A stretch of 64,000 nucleotides of DNA from Prunus persica (Eukaryota > Streptophyta > Magnoliopsida > Rosales > Rosaceae). A program made the position numbers and the translations under genes. Below the pieces are notes generated by a model. That model ran no database searches. It worked only from the letters and a program-made list of their open reading frames with translations, and was not told the origin of the DNA. The stretch spans positions 4,943,791 through 5,007,790 of the forward strand of contig NC_034013.1 in the NCBI RefSeq assembly GCF_000346465.2, given 5' to 3'. Positions 47,271 through 60,015 of this stretch are shown here, in pieces. Every line of letters begins with the position of its first letter. Positions within the stretch are counted from its first letter, which is position 1.

Positions 47271-49065
47271 TATGATTCAATATCAATGTTGACACCGTAA
47301 AAAATCATGCAAAATTTCAGAAATCTTGCAATTTTTATAAACCAAGCTTGATACAAAGTTTACAAACAATCAAGATTCAAGAGCAACAACCAGAGGAGGT
47401 TTAGCGATGAGCAAATTAGGTTGTTAAGAGTCCCTAGTTGAAGTGGCTTATGTAGGTACTTTTACTTTTAACTTGTACTATTTGGTAAGGTATGATACCA
47501 AACGGGATCATAAATTTAGAATCGGTGTCGTGCCAAATAGTAACGAGATGACACGGTATCATCTCGTTTACACTTCAACATCAAGTGGGACGACACAAGA
47601 TTGGCACGATTTGCCACGATTTCGGTATTCCGATTTTGATGCCCAACCCTAAACACACTTACTTGACCAACTGGCCTAACTAGTCATGGTGGGCTTCGAC
47701 TGCAATTCACCTTAATTTTTTAGTGAATCAAATGAATGTAATTAACTTACTACTGCCATTCCAACGATTTGGAGCATTTGCCTTGCCATTTTCTTTCTTA
47801 TTTTCTGAAAATTATGCTGTGAACGAAACTTGCATCACTGGCTGACTGAAGGAAAACTAAGTTTCCAGTTTTCCAGTAGTGTTGGTTGGGGAAACAGAGG
47901 TTTTATTTGAACGAAAACCCAACCTCTGATTTAGTGGAGGTGTTTAGCAGCCTCAGAAAAATATTAGGGTTTCAACAAAAACAAAAATGGAAAAAAAAAA
48001 AAAAAAAAAACAAATTGGGGGCTCCTTCAACAATATGCAAAACGCAATTAGTGCCCATCTCATACATGTCTGCTCTGTTTTCATCAGCAAGTAATGATCC
48101 TTCCTATATGCAGGCCTGACAGAACACACTGGCATAAAAGTTTTGAAGAACCAATGCTAAATGGCCAACAGAACTGACCACAAGCACAAATCCTCTGGCA
48201 CAAACAGTTCCTCCAAACTTCCCCAGAAAATGGCTGTCTGGGAAAATGCCAAGTGCAAATGGAAACATTGGATTACATGCATCTCCATACCCATCTTAAC
48301 TTTTCCTAAAACAAATGCTGTGATTGTGCAATGCTTATTGTCAAAACTATTTGATTAACAGGTAGTGATATTCAAATGAAAGATCAAGGCATTTGAAAGG
48401 AATCACAATCTTCACACCTGAAAAATTAGGTCTCTTGATTCGCCGACCCTTAGGAATTCCCTTCCCATTTTCCAACTCCAAATCCTAATCCATTCTAATA
48501 TGACTGGAAATTATCCCACTACACTTGGTCTTTCCATTCCATCACTAATTTTCACTACAAAGGAGCTTCATGCAGAGTGCAGAGACCTATTGTTACTGAA
48601 CCTCTAATACAGTTTCTACTTCTTCCACTGAATGACAATTTACAAGTTTGCAACCCAAGATTTCAAGAGACTGCAAAAGGGAATTTGAATTTCTAAAGCA
48701 CAACATTTTGAATATAGAGTCCAACAAGAAGCTCTATTTCACATTAAAAACCCATATGTAGCTTAGAAACACAAACGCTATCCATTATGAAAGAGCATTT
48801 GAAGACCTTAAAAGTTACCTACAAGAACATCTAATCAGCTCTTAAAATCACAAAATAAAAATTTCGGTTCTTCTAAAACACAATGTATCATACTAAATTA
48901 ACCATCTTTAAGCTAAAAGCTTCAAATTCACAGAAGTTGCAACAACCCCATGAATCTAAAAACATACCAGCAAAACCCTCAACAGAGCTTCTCTCAGAAA
49001 TGCAAATTACAGTGAATAAACTACAAAAGCTCCCAAAAGGAAGGTCCTTTGCCTTGTGCAGTTGC
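47271..49065. other. Spacer and 3' side of the small conserved gene
   Basis: No exon recognised. A stretch at about 47450-47590 contains 'accaaacggga', 'gtgccaaatag' and 'gatgacacggtatcatctc' and looks repeat-derived. A poly-A run lies at 47991-48010. From about 48400 to 49065 the sequence may be 3' untranslated region of the minus-strand gene that follows. Confidence 0.3.
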
Positions 49066-49341
49066 TCAGAACACCACGCGAAACTGGGGTGCGTCGGAGC
49101 CACTGGCGGGGAGGATCTCCCAGCGGCAGGGCTCGAGGTCTTCGGAAACGGGGCAGTATCCGGCGAGAGTGACATTGTCGGCGGAAGCGGCGACCGACCC
49201 GAATTCAAAGACTGTGATGTTGGCGGGTCGAGGCACCTCAACGGCGCCGTTCATGCCCGGAGCCTCGACGGGTTTCGGAGCAGGGTTGGGCTTGGTTTCG
49301 GGTTTGGGGTCTTTGCCTTTCCACCATGAGAGCAGACCCAT
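49066..49341 (-). CDS. Small conserved plant protein of unknown function (91 aa)
   Basis: A single-exon minus-strand frame beginning MGLLSWWKGK. Residues 8-30 form a Lys/Pro-rich linker (PKPETKPNPAPKP). The rest is a compact, non-repetitive domain containing PGMNGAVEVPRPANITVFEF, GSVAASADNVTLAGYCPVS and CRWEILPASGSDAPQFRVVF (residues 72-91, the C-terminus). The codon usage and strong coding look, higher GC than the surroundings, and my recollection of near-identical proteins in other plants support it as real, but I cannot name a function. Gly2 could be exposed after Met removal, though the classic myristoylation pattern is not complete. It is divergent from the AGM gene, with 708 bp between the two start codons. 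Confidence 0.75.
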   Translation of the reverse strand: MGLLSWWKGKDPKPETKPNPAPKPVEAPGMNGAVEVPRPANITVFEFGSVAASADNVTLAGYCPVSEDLEPCRWEILPASGSDAPQFRVVF

Positions 49342-50049
49342 GACTGTCTTCTTGACCTGGTTGTTGTGACGGTAAATGGATTGGGTGATGGTAGCTTTGC
49401 ATTAGCCGCATAAGGGCATATGTTTTTCTAAGAACAAACGATTATTATTTGGGGCTGGAGTTTGTACTATTTACGGGAGTGCCATTGGGCCAGGCTTAAG
49501 AAAAACACTACAGCAAAGATGCATCCGTCAAGCCCCACCCAAAACTGCTCATGCCACTCCACTCCATGGCAATCTGAACAGAATCAAATAGTGGAATTTT
49601 CAATCTTTGATTTCGTGAAGTTTTTGGAGGTCTAGGTCTTCACACTTTCAGAGTTTATACTGCCGGTTAGTGTTTGATCATATTCTCATTTTGTATGCAT
49701 TTTCTGTAGACTTTACTATTGTATGAAATTTGGGATTGTAAGTTGTGAGATTGAGTTTATAATCACTTGGGTTTGGTTGAATTTTTGTGTGTTTTTGAGA
49801 TGTGGGTATGTTTCACAAACTTTGATTTGGTTAGCTTTGGTTTATAAGATTATGATTCACATTTTGAATAGAAAATTTGACATGTTGACCTGAAAGAATA
49901 TAGAATCCGATTCTGGAACGAGAGAATAACAAGAATAGTGGCTGCTTTTATGAGTTCATATATGCATTTAATACCATATGCCTGTATCTTAATGTAATTT
50001 TTTTTTTCTTTCAATCAGGGTTCTTTGTTGAAAATTTTTATTGACAGCC
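49342..50049. promoter_or_regulatory. Divergent intergenic region between the 91-aa gene and AGM
   Basis: Contains a TGGGCC motif at 49486-49491, a type of site-II element common in plant housekeeping promoters, and CT-rich leader-like sequence before the AGM start. From about 49680 on it is AT-rich and resembles a 5'UTR intron of AGM ending with the poly-T/'caatcag' acceptor near 50019. Transcription starts cannot be placed from sequence alone. Confidence 0.45.
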
Positions 50050-53000
50050 ATGAATGAAGACCAACGCTTACTCTTCCTCAGCTCCTCTTCTCACTTCCCA
50101 CCTCCACAAGGTCCACATTTTCTATCTCACATTTTTCCTCTCAACAAAATTATGTTTTCTGTTGATTTAATTTTGAAATGCTGGCATCAGGAGTGAAGCT
50201 ATCGTATGGAACGTCTGGGTTCAGAGCGGATGCGTCCATCCTCCAATCGACGGTTTACAGGGTAGGAATTCTAGCGGCTCTAAGGGCCCTCAAGACCCAA
50301 TCTGTGATCGGGCTGATGATCACAGCCTCTCACAACGAGGTCTCTGATAATGGAGTCAAAGTTGCTGACCCGAGTGGTGGAATGCTTTCTCAAGATTGGG
50401 AACCCTTCGCTGATACCCTCGCCAATGCTCGTCATCCCCAACATCTTGTTGAGGTCCTGTTTTCTTTCTCTATATAATCCTTGGATGTGTGTGTGTGTGT
50501 GTGTTTTTTTTTCCCGTTTCTTTTCGTCAGTTTGTATTGAAGGTTGACTGAAATCTTCAACAGTTGATAGCTGAATTTGTTCAAAAAGAAAACATCACAC
50601 TTGATGGCGCAAAATCAGTGGAGATTTTGCTGGCAAGAGATACAAGGCCCAGCGGAGAATTTTTGCTTGAAGCTGCTAAACAGGTATCGGCTCTTCTACC
50701 ATTGTTTAGGATGAAGTTTTTATAATCTCTTTAGGTTCTTGATCTAGTTAGGATTTTCTCCATTGAAGGGAATCGGTTCGATTATTGGAGCAGTTGCCCT
50801 TGACATGGGAATTTTAACTACTCCACAGCTACATTGGATGGTTCGTGCTAGAAATGGGGGTGTGAAAGCATCGGAAACTGATTACTTCAAGCAGCTTTCA
50901 AGCTCATTCAGGTAGTTGAAGATGGAGGTTGTGTCATGGCTTATGAGTTAGTTTGTTCTTGAAAAAATCATGTCTTGATTGAATGCCTTCACTTAAGGTC
51001 TTTTCTGTGGTTGGTTAGGTGCTTGGTGGATTTGAGTCCTAGTGGAACTCATGCCAACAATGTGGATGACAAGTTGGTTGTGGATGGGGCAAATGGTGTT
51101 GGTGGAGAAAAACTCGAAATATTGAAGACAATGTTGAATGGTTTGGCTATTGAGGTTCGGAACTCTGGAAAAGAAGGAGGTGTACTCAATGAAGGAGTTG
51201 GTGCTGATTATGTGCAAAAAGAGAAGGTTGTTCCCTTTAGTTTTGGTTCACAGGATATTGGGTTAAGGTCAGCCATCTTTTGATTATACAATGAATTTTA
51301 ATTATCATTTACTTATAGCTTGCTTGAAATGCCTGCATCAATAGATACTGCTGGCAAATGCCTTAGAAACACATTAGCTTGAAAATTTCTTTTGATATCA
51401 ATATATGGATGCAAAATACATGTACTAAATCAATGAGATAGATGGGAGAAACTTTGTGAAATTTGGTGGCTTATTTGACTTGTTCTTATTCCTTCGTGGT
51501 CTATATTACGTTTCATTGGGCAACACTTATGATGTTTTTCATAATAGCATAACTAGTGGCAAGTTTACTGCTTCTAAAAACTTGAATTTTGATCTTATTT
51601 AACAACTAGTTGGAGTGCTTACAAGGGATATATACACCTATTATTGATATAAATGATCATGGTCTCAGAAACAATCTTGACTTTTATTTCTCATGATGTT
51701 TTTCCCTAAAACTAGTTTGGTTTGTTTACAAAGGATGCCAGTGTGCAATAATCCAAGCATTGTTTTGTGGTTTCAAACTGGTCATTTTTTTATGTTGTCA
51801 ACTTATTAATGTTGCATTGTTGATGCAAAGTGTTACATTCAATGATAAGAAGGGCAAGGACTAACTGCTTGCATGGTTCTAGCTTTTCAGGTGTGCTAGT
51901 TTGGATGGTGATGCTGATCGGCTTGTATATTTTGTTGTGCCATCTACAAGTAGTAACAAGATTGAACTCGTTGATGGGGACAAGATTTTGTCCTTGTTTG
52001 CTATATTCATCAAGGAGCAACTAAGCATTTTGAATAAGGAAATAGATGTTAAGGCAAAAAATGGTTATCAATGTCACCTTGGTATTGTGCAAACAGCTTA
52101 TGCAAATGGAGCATCCACCGATTATCTCAAACAGTTAGGGTTAGAAGTCACATTTACTCCTACAGGGGTAAAATATCTGCACGAGAAAGCTGCGGGGTAT
52201 GATATCGGGATTTACTTTGAGGCAAATGGCCATGGCACCATCTTGTTCTCAGAACAGTTTTTATGCTGGTTAAAGGCCAGGACTACTGAGCTTTCTGCTA
52301 TAGCTAAAGGTTAAACCAAACAGACTTTATGTGTTTTATAAGTGCTGACACGATTGTCCATTACCTATTTTAATGAAGTATATGGTTGTTTCTTTCAGGT
52401 TCAGAACAGCATAAGGCTGCTTTGAGACTATTGGCGGTTAGCGAATTGATTAACCAGGCTGTTGGGGATGCATTGAGTGGGGTGCTCTTGGTGGAGGCAA
52501 TTCTGAAACATATGGGATGGTCAATACAGAGATGGAATGAGCTTTATCAGGATCTACCCAGTAGGCAGCTAAAGGCAAGTGCCATTGATCATCTTTCTAT
52601 GTTCCATGCTGTTTCTTCTCTTTATAGTTGTTTTGTTTTTGGGCTTGCATTTGTCATTCGTTTTACAAAATAATTGATTTTCCGTCATTTTTTTTGTTGG
52701 AGGCAACTTGCCTGGAAGAATAGTTGTGTAAATGCTTAAGCTTCAGCTTTGTTAAGTATAATATTATTCAGAAACTAATTCTTTCACTTTTTAATTATCA
52801 GGTCAAAGTTGTGGACCGAAGTGCTGTTGTTACAGCAAATGCAGAAACCGTGGCTGTGACACCCCCTGGCATTCAAGAAGCCATCAACGCTGAAACTGGT
52901 AAGCAGCAAATGAAATCTTGTCCTTTTATCTTACATGCTGTTCAATATTTTCTCTGCACGATATCCGTATTGATTATTGGTCTGGCCATTAAATTGCTTG

Positions 53001-53328
53001 GCCAGCTTTTAAAAACAAACTTATGCATTGGCATTCTGTATTCATCATTATGGAGAAACTTTTCAAAGTGATGACTGCTATGTTTCACATTGTAGAACTA
53101 GATTTCTACCGGTATATTCAATTTATAAACAAACTTTTGAAGATGATTTTTTTTGTTCCTATTTATATTGCAGCTAAACACCTTAGAGGCCGATGTTTTA
53201 TACGACCATCGGGAACAGAAGATGTTATACGTGTATATGCAGAGGCATCCTCACAGGATGCAGCAGATAACCTAGCCCACTCTGTGGCAAAACTAGTAGA
53301 CCAGTTCCTTGGGTTTGGCAGCTCCTAA
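50050..53328 (+). CDS. AGM1: Phosphoacetylglucosamine mutase (9 exons, 560 aa)
   Basis: Exons: 50050-50110, 50191-50453, 50564-50683, 50769-50911, 51019-51267, 51891-52309, 52399-52574, 52802-52898 and 53174-53328; the total is 1683 bp and all joins are in frame. The protein shows the four hallmarks of alpha-D-phosphohexomutases of the AGM group: the phosphoserine loop TASHNEVSDNG, the Mg-binding loop DGDADR, the sugar-binding segment YFEANGHGT, and the C-terminal phosphate-binding loop RPSGTEDVIRVYAE. It converts GlcNAc-6-P to GlcNAc-1-P in the cytosolic route to UDP-GlcNAc, needed for glycoprotein and GPI-anchor synthesis (family knowledge; Arabidopsis homologue AGM/DRT101, similar length). 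Intron 7 has a GC donor. No lesion seen. Confidence 0.95.
52575..52576 (+). other. GC donor of intron 7 in AGM1 (GC-AG intron)
   Basis: The exon ends CTAAAG and the intron starts GCAAGT, matching the consensus of the minor GC-AG class; the acceptor TTATCAG at 52801 is normal. Using the nearest GT instead (52579) would shift the frame before VKVVDRSAV, so the GC donor is the only reading that keeps the conserved protein. Confidence 0.85.
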
Positions 53329-54203
53329 TGATATCTCCAGCTTTCACGGAGCGCTTCTTAGACATCAGATTAGGCTTAATGCCGAATGAATAATAATTGG
53401 GGGGGAGGTTAGCGGGGACAAAGCAGGAAGCGTGAAAACATTGAATTTGTCTTGTAACCCTACATTCTATTATACATTGGTTTTGATAATGTATTATCAA
53501 AAAAGACACTAGTTTTCGGTCGCCATCCTTTACTGTGGTATTCTAAGCATCGTCAAGTACGCCATCCAAAACGTTTTGAATTGTGATTCAGCATTACATG
53601 CCGTTCAGTTTTTGTGAACCAGATAAAATAGTTGCAAATTAAAACGCTCCAACACACAAGCATATGACAAAAACCAGATTAACCAGACCTAAAAAACAAA
53701 TTGAGCATCAAGTAAACTTGCACTAATGTGCTTCAGCAACTTCAAGAACCTTTGCTGAGTATTTTTTGGTTTGAGACCTCTGTTGATTAATGCTAAACAT
53801 ATTCCACATAACAACAGAGAGAGAATTGAGCTTGCTCTTAAATTTCCAATTTACTGAAGTTGTTGAATTCCTCAGAGTAAAGGCTTCTTGCAGAACCATA
53901 TGGATCGATTCCAATATACCAAGTAACTCTAAATCATTTTAAGTGGCATGATATGGATAATTTAGACTTGAGCTTGCTAAGAGCCACTCATACACCACTT
54001 AATGACAAAATGGAAGCTTTTGAAGTAACATTCTTCAAATGAAACATGAGTTTTTTTCCTTGAGAAAAAGCTGAGTCAATAAACTTGCCTATAAAAACTA
54101 CAATGGCAGTGCAAAAAGAGAGTGATGTATTGGCCATGATACTCCAGAAGGAAAGAAGACATGGTTTATAAGTCCATCAAGCATCTGCTTGAGCCATATA
54201 TTC
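53329..54203. other. Convergent 3' region between AGM1 and the S21 gene
   Basis: Holds the 3' untranslated region of AGM1 (about 53329-53500) and, on the other strand, probable 3' untranslated sequence of the S21 gene. A 63-codon minus-strand frame at 53723-53914 has no recognisable domain and is not called. Confidence 0.4.
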
Positions 54204-55422
54204 TCACAGGCCTCTGCACAATATGAATTCAGAAAATCAGTATACACATAAGAAGGTAAACAACGAAAATATTTTTTAAGCAAAAACAAGAAAGGCATCC
54301 ATAAAGATATTCACATTGAAAAAGGAAGATTTAAACTATAAAAAAAGGGAAAAAAGAAGTGTGGAAATTAAAACAACAATAAGTAAAGTCCATTGACAAT
54401 GAAATATGAATAGTTCCAACTCACAATATAATCTTGGGAAGAGATGGCACTTGTTTGGTTTGGGCTTTGCATCCTTGTCAACATTCCAAAATCTAGAATT
54501 CTAGTGAAAAACTATAACTTGCTCTCCAAGTATATATAAACTTCATAACTCAACAGAAAGGGGTTTGTGCTTGAGGTTCACTTTCAACTAGAGAAACTTA
54601 GGGAAAAGCAACGACTAGAAACCTTAAATATTTTCTTATGCTTGGTTACATGAAGAATAGAAAGGGAAAATAAAGCAAACTAAACACAGTTTGCCTAAGT
54701 TTTGTTCTATAAGTTGAATCTTTATCCCTTTCTCAAACAAGGGTTTACCAAACAAATGGTTGAGCAACATTTCCAAGTCACTTTTACGGGTAGTTTACAA
54801 TAGGACAACTACAAAAACAACTAAGCACTCGAGCAAACACTGGTTTTCACAGGCTTAACCACAAACACTTTAGCTACAAACAAGCTACAAGCTAGGGAGG
54901 CCTTCAATTCAATAAAACATTCCGGGATCTATCAATTGGCACAAAACCCAATTTCAACATACACATTCTTAATCATGTAATGTAAACATTATGCATAATC
55001 TACAATCCAGCTATTGCAATTCACTGAACCCGTGTGAACAAAAAAAAACCCCAAAAATAAGATATGGGTTTTGTGAAATGGGTATGTATGTATGTATACC
55101 TGACTTTCTTGGAGAGGATGACCTTGAGCTTGCGAGCGAGGTCCTGAGATTTGATTCTACGCTCGAGGTTCTTGCGAGCCAAGACGCGTTTCTCAGAGTT
55201 CTTGATGTGGTGGGTTTGCTCGTGCTTTATCATCCGTTCGATCCCACTGGACTGCATCTTCCTCTGCATAAACGTCAGCGCCGACTCCAGGTTCCCGTTC
55301 AAGACCTTCACCCGAATCCCTCTCCATTGTTCTTGACGATGATGGTGCCCGTGGCTCACTGAGTCGACGCCCTGACTCGACCGTTTGAAAACGTTCCACA
55401 CACTCCGAGCCGCCGAGTTCAT
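54204..55422 (-). CDS. Mitochondrial-type ribosomal protein bS21 family (2 exons, 110 aa)
   Basis: Minus-strand exon 1 is 55100-55422; a long intron follows; exon 2 is 54204-54213 and adds only the last codons (KKVR|GL, then TGA). After a presequence-like N-terminus (MNSAARSVWNVFKRSS, Arg-containing and lacking acidic residues) comes the S21 domain: RGIRVKVLNGNLESALTFMQ, RKMQSSGIERMIKHEQ and EKRVLARKNLERR. bS21 is a small basic protein of the small ribosomal subunit near the mRNA exit platform (family knowledge). The tiny last exon is supported by the normal acceptor (TTGTGCAG) and by the family ending as I recall it. It is divergent from ISCA2, with 395 bp between the start codons. Confidence 0.88.
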
Positions 55423-55817
55423 TGCTTGGGCTTGTCTGTTTTTCTAGGGATATGGATGGATGGCAGCGATGGCTGTTCAAGTGAGTCGGCGGGCCGCCGG
55501 CAGCAGCAACACAAATGCGGCAGCGACAAGAGGTGCTGGAGTAGAATGAGAAGATGAGAGAAAAGAATTGAGAATTGGGAGTTTTGGGGGCTGGGGAGTC
55601 GAAAATGAGTTTTGGGAGTTTTTTTTTTTGTTTTTTTTTTATAAAAGGCCTGGCTCAAAACGGCGTCGTTTTACTAACAACCCATTTTGAAGAAGCAAAA
55701 CTTGGTGTTTCAAAAGCAGCCAAGCGTCCCAGAAGGAGAGAAGCGCGAGTTTTGCTTACGATGGCGTACTGAGAGAGAAGAGAGAGAATAATAGGCAGCA
55801 TAATAATAACAACAACA
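55423..55817. promoter_or_regulatory. Compact divergent promoter between mitochondrial S21 and ISCA2 genes
   Basis: The 395 bp separate two start codons on opposite strands. Visible features are a GC-rich patch at 55487-55530, long T runs at 55620-55640 beside 'ataaaaggcc', and the near-palindrome AAAACGGCGTCGTTTT at 55657-55672. Only one promoter-sized interval is available to both genes, so a shared bidirectional promoter is likely (inference). Confidence 0.6.
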
Positions 55818-58335
55818 ATGGCTCCAAGATCTCTGATTCTTCACCGACTCACGCCCTTCTTTGCAGCTCGAATCAGGCAGAACCAGAGGCTTCTAAGCTC
55901 TTCTTTCTATTCGTCTTCTGCTGTAGAAGAAGCCTCTTCTTCATCTTCATCTTCATCTCCGTCCCTCGATGCTGTTGTGATGACTGATACATGTGTTCAA
56001 GTACCCTCTCTCCCTCCCTTCTCTGTTTGTGCTTGAAGATTTTTGTTTTTGATGGCTTGCCTGGATTTTCCATTTCTGTTTATGGGTCCTTTTTCCTTGT
56101 TCTCAATTTGGGATCTTTATGAAGTTTTTCTAATTCATTGGGATGCAAAAATTTTGTAGTTTGCTTTATTTGTATGCAAAGAAAATGAAGATAGAATTTA
56201 TTTATTTATTTATTTATTTATTGAAGTTGAATGAATTTTTTATTTGCTTATTGTATTTCAGAAACAAAAAGCATAAGCCTCAACACAATGTCACAAACTG
56301 GTTTTTATTCAGTTGTTTAGCTAACTTGTGATGAACCATTTTCTTTTGATTAGAGACTCTAAAGATGATAAGTTTTGTCTTGATATAATCAGTTATCCTA
56401 GATTCTGTATGTAGCTATAGAGACACAGAAAAAAATGAAGTGGGTTATGCTAATTGTTACAGAACTGTGTAGTGGATGGACGAAGACAAGTTCTGTTTTT
56501 TTCTTTCAGACCAATGAGCCAAGCAGCTTTGTTTTAGAAGATGTTTGCAGTAGCATTTCTATTTTTTGTTTTGATAATGTTGGTTATCGTGCTCATGAAA
56601 GGCAGTTTTTAGATGAGTGCCATGTAATTTATGACCTTTGGGTTTGTAATCCTTATTTATATCGTGAGTTGGTGACATTGGTGTGCTGACTTTGGCTTCT
56701 CAATGAATGTCTCACAGAGAATGAAGCAGCTGCAAGCCAGTGAAGCAGAGGGAAAGATGCTTCGCTTGAGTGTAGAAACTGGTGGATGTTCTGGGTTCCA
56801 ATATGTTTTTGATCTGGATGACAAAACCCACCCAGATGACAGGTTTTTGTCTCCTCTTCATTCTCTATATTTCAAATTCTTGACTAAATGCACTTTTGCT
56901 TATCTGGGTTGCTTGTTTAATTGGAGATCCATACATTCAATAATAGAGTATTTGAGAAAGAAGGAGTAAAGTTGGTGGTCGACAATGTTTCATATGATTT
57001 TGTGAAAGGGGCAACTGTTGATTATGTTGAGGAGCTGATCCGTTCTGCTTTCCAAGTAAGTCAATTTGTTCTGTTGCCTTTGCATGCTTTATTCTTGTAT
57101 TATGCTTCTCAGAACTGCATGTGCACATTGAATCTTATACATGTGAACCCTACATGGAAATTCATTGTATGGGATATGTGAACTAGGATAATGAGCAAGA
57201 AGGATATTCTTCATAATGAAAGATCTATTTTTAAAGTTTTTCTTTAAAATTTGTGAGTATTGGAGCTTAAGAAAAGTAAGAACCATCTGCTAGACATAAA
57301 AGCTATCATAATGGTGTCCAATATATCAAATATTAAAGATTTTGTGTAGGTCTTGGCTCTCCTTTGCACAGTGGTTCACATGTAAGAAGCATATGATAAT
57401 GGTACCCTTGATGGGCTATCAAACAATGTAGTGGGCATGAAACATATCATTATGGTGCCATATGTCATATAGTTGGCATAGAAATTGTCTGAATGTTGCC
57501 TTTATTTGGCATCACTGTCTATATTATATCCTAAATAGGTTGCAGTAATTGAAAGATAATAGGCAATGCAATGCAATATGGTGCTCATCTGCCAGTGCAA
57601 CAAACAGGTTAATGCTGGTGTCCTGTGGTTGTTTAGATTTGTTGTTTGTGCCTGTCTTTTGGTAAACAAAATGGGGATGTAAATTAAGATCTCGAATCTG
57701 CTGAGTTCCATCTAAATTTGGTAGGACAAAACTCTTTTAGTAGTCTAAGTAGACCTGTTGCTTATTTTAGATGTTCATGTCTCAATGGGATGTGCTCTTC
57801 AGGAACGTTCTATGGTACTAAGAAGTGTGTGGCATGAAGTTAAATTATTATTTTTTAAATTTTAGTTTTCTCTAGGCTTTACCGAGTGGGAGAAATACTG
57901 GTCCCACTCTAGTAGTCTACTTTCTGCAGAACTTGAGGCACAAATCAATCCGATACATTAGAATACTGCAGTCTTTTGCAGCCTGGAGAAAATTAATAGA
58001 ACTAGAGCTTATAATTTGGTTTGAAGCTATTTGGAATTTGTCATTTGCATTTCTTTTCAGTTATCGGTTACAGTGTGTCAGATGCCTCGACATAGCATGT
58101 TTACGATTTCCTGATTGATTATATGTTTGTCTTTGGGTAGTTATCTTATGATGCTATAAATAATCTTATCAAAGCCAATGGCCTCTAGGCCACAAGAGAA
58201 GTGTCATTTAAATATCACATCCTTTATACAAGGAATTATGTACAAGTAACCCAATCCTGGTTTTTCATTCAGGTGACTACAAATCCAAGTGCAGTAGGTG
58301 GGTGCAGTTGTAAAAGTTCCTTCATGGTCAAATGA
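55818..58335 (+). CDS. ISCA2: Mitochondrial iron-sulfur assembly protein ISCA2-like (4 exons, 159 aa)
   Basis: Exons 55818-56000, 56718-56842, 56947-57055 and 58273-58335; all joins are in frame. The N-terminus ([20 protein letters not shown]) is Arg-rich and amphipathic, as in a mitochondrial presequence, followed by a Ser-rich linker. The A-type carrier domain has [17 protein letters not shown] and ends [17 protein letters not shown]. The three conserved cysteines (one in GGCSG, two in CSC) are all present. A-type carriers hold or transfer clusters for [4Fe-4S] proteins in mitochondria (family knowledge). Intron 3 is long (about 1.2 kb). No lesion. In Arabidopsis the nearest match I recall is the ISCA-like 2 protein. 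Confidence 0.93.
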
Positions 58336-60015
58336 TAGATTTGCAAGTACTTTTATGCACTCCCTTCCAAGATAGCTAAAACTAAGAGGTGAATTAGGTT
58401 CAGCCTAAACGGGTGCTTACATATAAATGTTTACTTGATTTTTTTTTAAATAATAATTATGCAAGTACATTGTATAATATTTGTGATGTACCAAACGCTT
58501 GTACCTCATATATTTCATTGAGATATTTTTCTTATACTTTGTCAGCCTTCTGGCTCGGTGGTTTTAGTACCACAGACTTATGTCCGTCACTCGGAATTCA
58601 TTAGGTTAGCCCCCTGTGCTGCTTCTTGATTGTGTTTTAGTGGAAACAGCTGTAAGTAGTGTGAATCTTTGATAGTCACCTAGCTTGAACACATGCTGCT
58701 TTCTAGAAACTGAAGATTGAATTGGTTGGCATCGTGTAGATCAATAGTTGCTACTTGCAAGGAAGGTTTACAGCTGACTGACCCATCAAATGAATGATTG
58801 TGAAAAGCCCTTACATGTTTAATGATTCAAAACTCCAAAGAATGGGAAAAGGAGTAGGCAGGAGTGGGTAGTATGAAATACTCTTAGTAGCTTCCAACAA
58901 TGTACTCACGATCTGATTGCCATTAGTAACAGTATAATGAACATTGCTTACTTCATCCAAGCTCCCTTGTATACTTTCTTAAGAAGTATGTGGAAGATAG
59001 TATCCAGGCTCCCTTCTTCACGGGCCAAGAAGTTTTGGTGCACCTTAATGCATGTTCCTTATATTACCATCAACCCCAACCTACCCGCCGGAGCAAGGGA
59101 TAGATTCAAATCTGTTGAGGCTTCAGGAATTGAAGGGTACTCCATTTTTTATTGATTTTTGCTTATGTTTTCTCTCTAGCTTGCTTTGCTTTCATATTGA
59201 AGGACGTCTTGATTTAATGGTAAGGAAAATATCAGACAGCATCCTTGAATAACTAAAGCATGTTGGGATCTCATCCCTTGTTCCCAACACTCATATTTTC
59301 TGGCTTTCCATCTCGAGCTACACACCCATTTTTTAGGGCTTTCCACCTCAACTCATTTAATTATAAAAATGAAAGAAATGAAAGAAAAAAGAAAAATATA
59401 ACAATATCAATTTTAAAAATTTGGGGAATAATTAAGGGTTTTTGGATGGGGTTTGGCTGCTAAGTCGGGTAGGAGAAGGGGAGAAGGGAATTGGGTTTAA
59501 TTTTTTGTAGATCAAATATGAACAAAATCCATGTCAATTACACAATTAATCTAACTAAAATTAATACCAATTAATCTAACCAAAGTACATGTGATTTGGA
59601 GGTCACAAGATAAAAGTATACGTGATTACAAGTTTGGAGTAATTTTCGATGAATTTTTCAGAGCACGTATGACTTTTTAATGAATTTATGAAGATAGTCC
59701 AATTAAAAATTGACATGTGACGCCTTGCTAATGGATCATTTCAAAAAGTCATAAAAGTGAGAAGCGCTGGATTACAACCCCAAACACGCTGAGCCTTTCT
59801 TCTTCGAGGCAAAGAAAACCCACTACAGCAGGTTATTCAAATTTTTTAGGTGATTTTAGTGATTTTTCTTCACATATTATTTTGAGCCATAAGATCAAAA
59901 CTTTTAAATCCAACGGTTGAAAGCTTTGATGTATTGATGCTCTAGAGCACATTAGAATTTTCTATAATTTATCAACTAAAAGCAAATCAGAATTAAGAGA
60001 AAAGCAACAAGAAGC
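58336..60015. other. Intergenic, no gene recognised
   Basis: Downstream of ISCA2. No exon, clear repeat or RNA gene was identified. A short tRNA-like or LTR-like phrase near 59200 ('cttgatttaatggtaagg') is too weak to call. Confidence 0.35.

Noticed and set aside
53723..53914. 63-codon minus-strand frame downstream of AGM1
   Set aside because: No domain or homology recognised; more likely 3' untranslated or intronic sequence of the S21 transcription unit.
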